Assembly: GCA_035500775.1 (NCBI GenBank)
Contig: DATJWY010000049.1
Span: 1-15,681, forward strand
Length of the DNA: 15,681 nt
DNA from: DATJWY01 sp035500775
GTDB lineage: Bacteria; Pseudomonadota; Alphaproteobacteria; Acetobacterales; Acetobacteraceae
Direction: 5' to 3'
The translations under genes and the position numbers were made by a program. Positions 12,557 to 15,681 of this stretch are shown in pieces. The notes under the pieces are model-generated. The model was not told where the DNA came from. It saw only the letters and a program-made list of their open reading frames with translations, and did not search any database. Position 1 is the stretch's first letter, and each line of letters begins with the position of its first letter.

Positions 12557-13996
12557 ATGTCGGCGCTGACCGACCCACTCCCGATGACCCATGTGTCGCT
12601 GACCTACCACCAGCACGGGGCGGCGCGTGACGCGGTGGGCGCGCTGCGGCTCGGGGAAAGTTTCGTCGCCGTGACCGGTCCGGAGGGGTTCGGCAAGACG
12701 GTAGTGCTGGATGCGATCATCGCTCACCTGTCGCGCCACGGCCAGCGCGTGGTCCGCATCACCCGTGCGCGGCCGGACCCGCTCGTGGTGCAGCGGGCGG
12801 TGGTGGAGGCGCTCGGCATCACCGAGGCGGAGGGACAGGCGCCGGAGGAGAGCGCCCGGGCCCTGCGGCGCTGGCTGCGGACGGCGCCGGCTCAGTCTCC
12901 GGTGCTGCTCGCGATCGATGACGCGCATGAGATGCCGGACGATACTTTGCGCCATCTCTGGCTGCTGGCGAGCCTCCTGACGCAAACGCGGCCCTTGCTG
13001 CAGGTGGTGTTCGTCGGCCGGCCGGAGTTCTGGCAGCGTTTGACCAGGGCGGGCGTGCCGGCCCTGCGGGACAGCATTTCCGCGCGGGTAACTCTCGGGC
13101 CGCCCGGCTACGGCCCGGCGCCGGACCCGATGGCGCTGGCCGCCGCCCGCGCCGCCCGGTTCGCCGGCGAGGGAAACGCGGCGGGCCAGGACGGCCGGAC
13201 GACCGGGCTCGGCATGCGGGTGGTGATGATCGCCGGGATCTGCATCGCGCTCGGGGTGGTCGCCAACCTGTTGGTCGGGATGGCGGGCGGGCCGGATTGG
13301 GAGACGATCGGCGCGCCCGATCCGGGCGCCGCCCCACGCGCGCCGTTGCCGTTCGAGGCGACGCCGGACCGCGCGGCGCCGGCCGCCGTCGCCGGCGGGG
13401 TGCCCGCCGGCGCGTCCGCCCCCGATGTCGCCGTCTCCATCACCGTGCCCGCCGCTTCGGGCCCGCTGGCGGCGGCGCGTCCCGCGGCATCGCCGCTGGG
13501 CGCGGCCGGTTTGGGGCGCGCCCCGCCCGCCTTCGCCGCACCGCCTTTGCCGCCAGCCGTGCCGCCGCCAAGGCCGCCTCCTGGGCTGATGCCGGGGTCG
13601 GCCGCGCCGGCGCCGGCGATGGCGGTAGGAGCGCTGCCTTCGCCGCCCGCGCCGCCGCCTGCGCCGCCGGCGGCGGCCAGTGACATAGATGCCGCCGTCC
13701 CGGCGCGGGTGGTGGTGGCCTATCCGCGCTCCAACCGCCGCGCCGGGGCGCGCGCCCGCCAGATCGCCAGCGCGCTGCGCGCCAGCGGCCTGTCGGTGGC
13801 GGGGCCGGTGGCGGTGCCGTTCCGCCTGATCCGGCTGAACGTTACCTACTTCACCGAGGCGGACCGCGCCGCCGCGGCCGGGGTCGGCCGGAAGGTGAGC
13901 GACCTGCTCGGCATCGGCGCCGGCGTGACCATCGCCCGCCGGCAGAAACCGGGGCGGGCCGGAACGGTGGAGATCTCCGTTCCGTCGGCGCTCTGA
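12557..13996 (+). CDS. Membrane-anchored GspA/ExeA-like AAA ATPase
   Basis: 479 residues. The N-terminal ATPase has Walker A GPEGFGKT (41-48), Walker B VLLAIDDAHEMPD (116-128) and the GspA-type sensor LLQVVFVGRPEFWQRL (147-162). The helical lid of longer ExeA proteins looks reduced. A single transmembrane helix follows at about 220-242. Residues about 255-400 are a Pro/Ala/Gly-rich linker. The end (about 405-479) is a small folded domain, VVVAYPRSNRRAGARARQIA through LSVAGPVAV, that faintly resembles a LytR-C or SPOR-like alpha/beta module. ExeA/GspA proteins use ATP to assemble secretins through peptidoglycan, usually with a PG-binding domain; here that domain seems replaced. No gspB or secretin is nearby. 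GAGGGGAG lies 11 bases upstream of the ATG, a little far. Confidence 0.8.
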   Translation: MSALTDPLPMTHVSLTYHQHGAARDAVGALRLGESFVAVTGPEGFGKTVVLDAIIAHLSRHGQRVVRITRARPDPLVVQRAVVEALGITEAEGQAPEESARALRRWLRTAPAQSPVLLAIDDAHEMPDDTLRHLWLLASLLTQTRPLLQVVFVGRPEFWQRLTRAGVPALRDSISARVTLGPPGYGPAPDPMALAAARAARFAGEGNAAGQDGRTTGLGMRVVMIAGICIALGVVANLLVGMAGGPDWETIGAPDPGAAPRAPLPFEATPDRAAPAAVAGGVPAGASAPDVAVSITVPAASGPLAAARPAASPLGAAGLGRAPPAFAAPPLPPAVPPPRPPPGLMPGSAAPAPAMAVGALPSPPAPPPAPPAAASDIDAAVPARVVVAYPRSNRRAGARARQIASALRASGLSVAGPVAVPFRLIRLNVTYFTEADRAAAAGVGRKVSDLLGIGAGVTIARRQKPGRAGTVEISVPSAL

Positions 13997-14077
13997 GGCA
14001 CGATCTGCTCTGGCCGCCGCCCGGCCGCACCAGACCCGGTCTTGTGACCGCCCACCCGTCTGCGGCAGATTGGCCGG

Positions 14078-14530
14078 ATGCCGGCGCCGTATCACCTCGA
14101 CCTGCCTGATCTCGCGGCGACCGAAGCTCTCGGCCGTCGCCTCGCCGCGTTGCTACGGCCCGGCGACGCGATCTTGCTTGAAGGACCGCTCGGTGCCGGC
14201 AAGACGGCGCTGACCCGCGCCCTGCTGCGCGCCGCCTGCGGCGACCCGGCGCTCGAAGTGCCGAGCCCAAGCTACACCCTGGTGCAGAGCTACGACGCTC
14301 CGCGCTTCACCCTGCACCATTTCGATCTCTGGCGCCTCGACGGGCCGGAGGCGCTCGCCGAGCTTGGCTTTGAGGAGGCCCGCGCCGGCGTGGTAATCGT
14401 GGAATGGCCGGACCGGCTCGGTCCGCTCACCCCGCCCGACGCCCTCACCATCGCGCTTCGCCACGGCCAGGGCGAAGCGCGGCACGCAATCCTGACCGGC
14501 TGGCCCGACCGGATACCCTTTTCCCCATGA
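14078..14530 (+). CDS. tsaE: tRNA threonylcarbamoyladenosine biosynthesis ATPase TsaE
   Basis: 150-residue cytoplasmic P-loop protein that works with TsaB and TsaD to make t6A37 in ANN-decoding tRNAs. Visible motifs are Walker A EGPLGAGKTALTRALLRA (35-52), the switch-like VPSPSYTLVQSY (61-72), FDLWRLDGPEALAELGFEE (82-100) and VVIVEWPDRLG (105-115). The length is normal. The ATG at 14078 has no clear ribosome binding site, but no alternative start fits the family better. The stop overlaps the next gene's start (ATGA), suggesting coupled translation. It lies 81 bases after the ATPase gene. Confidence 0.93.
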   Translation: MPAPYHLDLPDLAATEALGRRLAALLRPGDAILLEGPLGAGKTALTRALLRAACGDPALEVPSPSYTLVQSYDAPRFTLHHFDLWRLDGPEALAELGFEEARAGVVIVEWPDRLGPLTPPDALTIALRHGQGEARHAILTGWPDRIPFSP

Positions 14531-15276
14531 TCCAGCCCACCCACGCGATGCTGCTCGCCGCCGGCCTTGGCACGCGCATGCGCCCGCTGACCGAGAACAC
14601 CGCGAAACCGCTGCTGCCCCTCGGCGGCAAGCCCCTGCTCGACCATGCGCTCGACCGGCTGGGTGCGGCGGGGGTCGGGACCGTGGTGGTCAATGCCCAC
14701 TGGCATGCGCCCCTGGTCGCCGCGCATCTCGCCCGCCGCGAGCGCCCGCCCCGCACTGTGCTGCGGGAGGAGAAGGCGCTGCTCGATACCGGCGGCGCGG
14801 TGGCGGCGGCGGTGGCGGAGGGGTTGCTCGGCGATCAGCCCTTCTTCGTCGTCAACGGCGATAGTTTCTGGCTGGATGGGCCGAGCCCGGCGCTCGCCCG
14901 CCTCGCCGCGGCCTTCGATCCGGCGGAGACGGATGCGGTGCTGCTCGTGCATCGCACCTTCCAGGTGCAGTCCGAGGTCGGGTTCGGCGATTTCCTGCTC
15001 GATAAACGGGGCGGGAAATGGGGCGGGCTGCGCCGCCGCGGCGAGCGCGAGATCGCACCTTATATCTATGCAGGGGTGCAGATCCTCTCGCCCGCCTTGT
15101 TTGGGGAGGGGGAAGAGGCGGTGTTCAGCATGAACGCGCTCTGGGACCGGGTGATCGAGAGCGGCCGGGTGCGCGCCGTGGTGCATGACGGGTTGTGGTA
15201 CCACCTGTCACGGCCTTCCGACCTCAATGAGGCGGAGCATGCGCTGCACGAACAGTTGACCGGCGTTACCACCTGA
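14527..15276 (+). CDS. murU: MurU-like nucleotidyltransferase
   Basis: 249-residue sugar-1-phosphate nucleotidyltransferase. The signature is MLLAAGLGTRMRPLTENTAK (8-27), then PLLPLGGKPLLDHALDRL, LLDTGGA (85-91) and FFVVNGDSFW (106-115). The end, GLWYHLSRPSDLNEAE (222-237), corresponds to the substrate loop. MurU uses UTP and MurNAc-1-phosphate to make UDP-MurNAc in peptidoglycan recycling, bypassing fosfomycin-sensitive MurA. The partner kinase AmgK is often adjacent in alphaproteobacteria and Pseudomonas; it is not in this window. MurU is my preferred call, a related GDP/UDP-sugar pyrophosphorylase being the alternative. The ATG at 14527 overlaps the tsaE stop. The frame is open upstream inside tsaE. 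The stop TGA forms the first bases of repeat copy 3. Confidence 0.88.
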   Translation: MIQPTHAMLLAAGLGTRMRPLTENTAKPLLPLGGKPLLDHALDRLGAAGVGTVVVNAHWHAPLVAAHLARRERPPRTVLREEKALLDTGGAVAAAVAEGLLGDQPFFVVNGDSFWLDGPSPALARLAAAFDPAETDAVLLVHRTFQVQSEVGFGDFLLDKRGGKWGGLRRRGEREIAPYIYAGVQILSPALFGEGEEAVFSMNALWDRVIESGRVRAVVHDGLWYHLSRPSDLNEAEHALHEQLTGVTT

Positions 15277-15441
15277 TACCAACCGCCTTATACCAGCGGT
15301 CTTATGTCTTGACTGCGGTAAGTCCAGGGGGCTTTGCCCCCTGGATCCCCACTGGGACCTTGAGGCCCCAGCCCCCCAATTATTTGATTCCTTTAAGTTA
15401 ATGGGGTCTGGGGCCGTACGGCCCCAGCGGGTTCAGGGCAG
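15276..15441. repeat. GC-rich hairpin repeat, copy 3
   Basis: It starts at the murU stop with two 14-bp tandem units, ATACCAACCGCCTT and ATACCAGCGGTCTT (15276-15303), the same end sequence as the element at 6730. The left arm hairpin CCAGGGGGCTTTGCCCCCTGG is at 15324-15344. An AT-rich spacer (about 15378-15402) separates it from a right arm that is roughly the reverse complement of the left (TCTGGGGCCGTACGGCCCCA, then CAGGGCAGAGCCCTG). The right terminal repeat seen in copy 2 is not found here. Confidence 0.7.
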
Positions 15442-15560
15442 AGCCCTGGCCTTTCCGCTTCATGCCCGGCCTCGGCGTGACGCGGGATCTCAAAGGTGCC
15501 GGTCCTCGTTGCTTCCGGCATGCCGGCGGCGGCAGAGGCGAACGGCACGGGAGATCGGCA

Positions 15561-15681
15561 ATGAGCACGTTCACGACCAAGGATGGCACGCAGATCTACT
15601 ACAAGGACTGGGGGGCAGGGCAGCCGGTCGTCTTCAGCCATGGCTGGCCGCTGACCGCGGATGCCTTCGAGGACCAGATGT
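15561..15681 (+). CDS. Alpha/beta hydrolase, chloroperoxidase/arylesterase type (partial)
   Basis: The first 40 codons of a gene cut by the window end. The start MSTFTTKDGTQIYYKDWG and the oxyanion-hole motif FSHGWPLTADAF match cofactor-free haloperoxidase/arylesterase-like alpha/beta hydrolases, which typically run about 270-280 residues and hydrolyse esters or make peracids. GGGAG lies seven bases before the ATG. The catalytic Ser, Asp and His lie beyond the window. It stands about 280 bases after murU, separated by the hairpin repeat, so it is probably a separate unit. Confidence 0.85.
   Translation, partial: MSTFTTKDGTQIYYKDWGAGQPVVFSHGWPLTADAFEDQM

Noticed and set aside
12362..14095. 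577-codon minus-strand ORF opposite the ATPase gene
   Set aside because: The product is an Arg/Gly run with no domain, while the plus strand carries Walker motifs and a membrane helix.

Overview
This window is GC-rich chromosomal DNA that looks alphaproteobacterial, most likely from the Acetobacteraceae. The reasons are a cyanide-insensitive-type cytochrome bd oxidase, PhaR next to a PHA-synthase-like gene, a TrxR-like ferredoxin-NADP reductase, a tsaE-murU pair, and GC-rich intergenic hairpin elements of the '...GGGGCTTTGCCCC...' kind. The family assignment is inference from gene content and style; no rRNA or tRNA gene is present to confirm it.

Layout from left to right. (1) The right half of a GC-rich hairpin repeat, a strong leader hairpin, then a plus-strand operon of cioA, cioB and a 31-residue DUF2474-like membrane peptide whose start codon overlaps the cioB stop. 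(2) A 64-residue His-rich orphan protein with a duplicated DDGLVHxHxWAR motif, followed by a terminator-like hairpin. (3) A minus-strand XRE regulator with its own terminator. (4) A 396-base intergenic stretch packed with hairpins. (5) Minus-strand phaR, divergent from a plus-strand pair: a short coiled-coil protein and a PhaC-like alpha/beta hydrolase with a complete Cys-Asp-His triad. (6) A 221-bp MITE-like element with 23-bp terminal inverted repeats, abutting a strong hairpin terminator. (7) A minus-strand RTX-like Gly/Asn-rich repeat protein and a small hypothetical gene. (8) A minus-strand run with overlapping junctions: a ferredoxin/flavodoxin-NADP reductase, an MHS-family MFS transporter and a LolA-like protein. 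(9) Plus strand: a GspA/ExeA-like ATPase fused to a transmembrane segment, a Pro/Ala-rich linker and a small C-terminal domain; then tsaE and a MurU-like nucleotidyltransferase joined by an ATGA overlap. (10) A third copy of the hairpin repeat and the start of a second alpha/beta hydrolase, cut by the window edge.

The genes do not form one pathway. Recognisable modules are microaerobic respiration (cioAB), PHA control and possible PHA synthesis (phaR plus the PhaC-like pair), redox and transport (FNR plus MFS), envelope lipoprotein trafficking (LolA), tRNA modification (TsaE) and peptidoglycan sugar recycling (MurU-like). The least explained items are the mobile-looking hairpin repeat family, two copies of which begin exactly at gene stop codons, the duplicated-motif orphan protein, the compact PHA-synthase-like pair and the membrane-anchored ATPase fusion.
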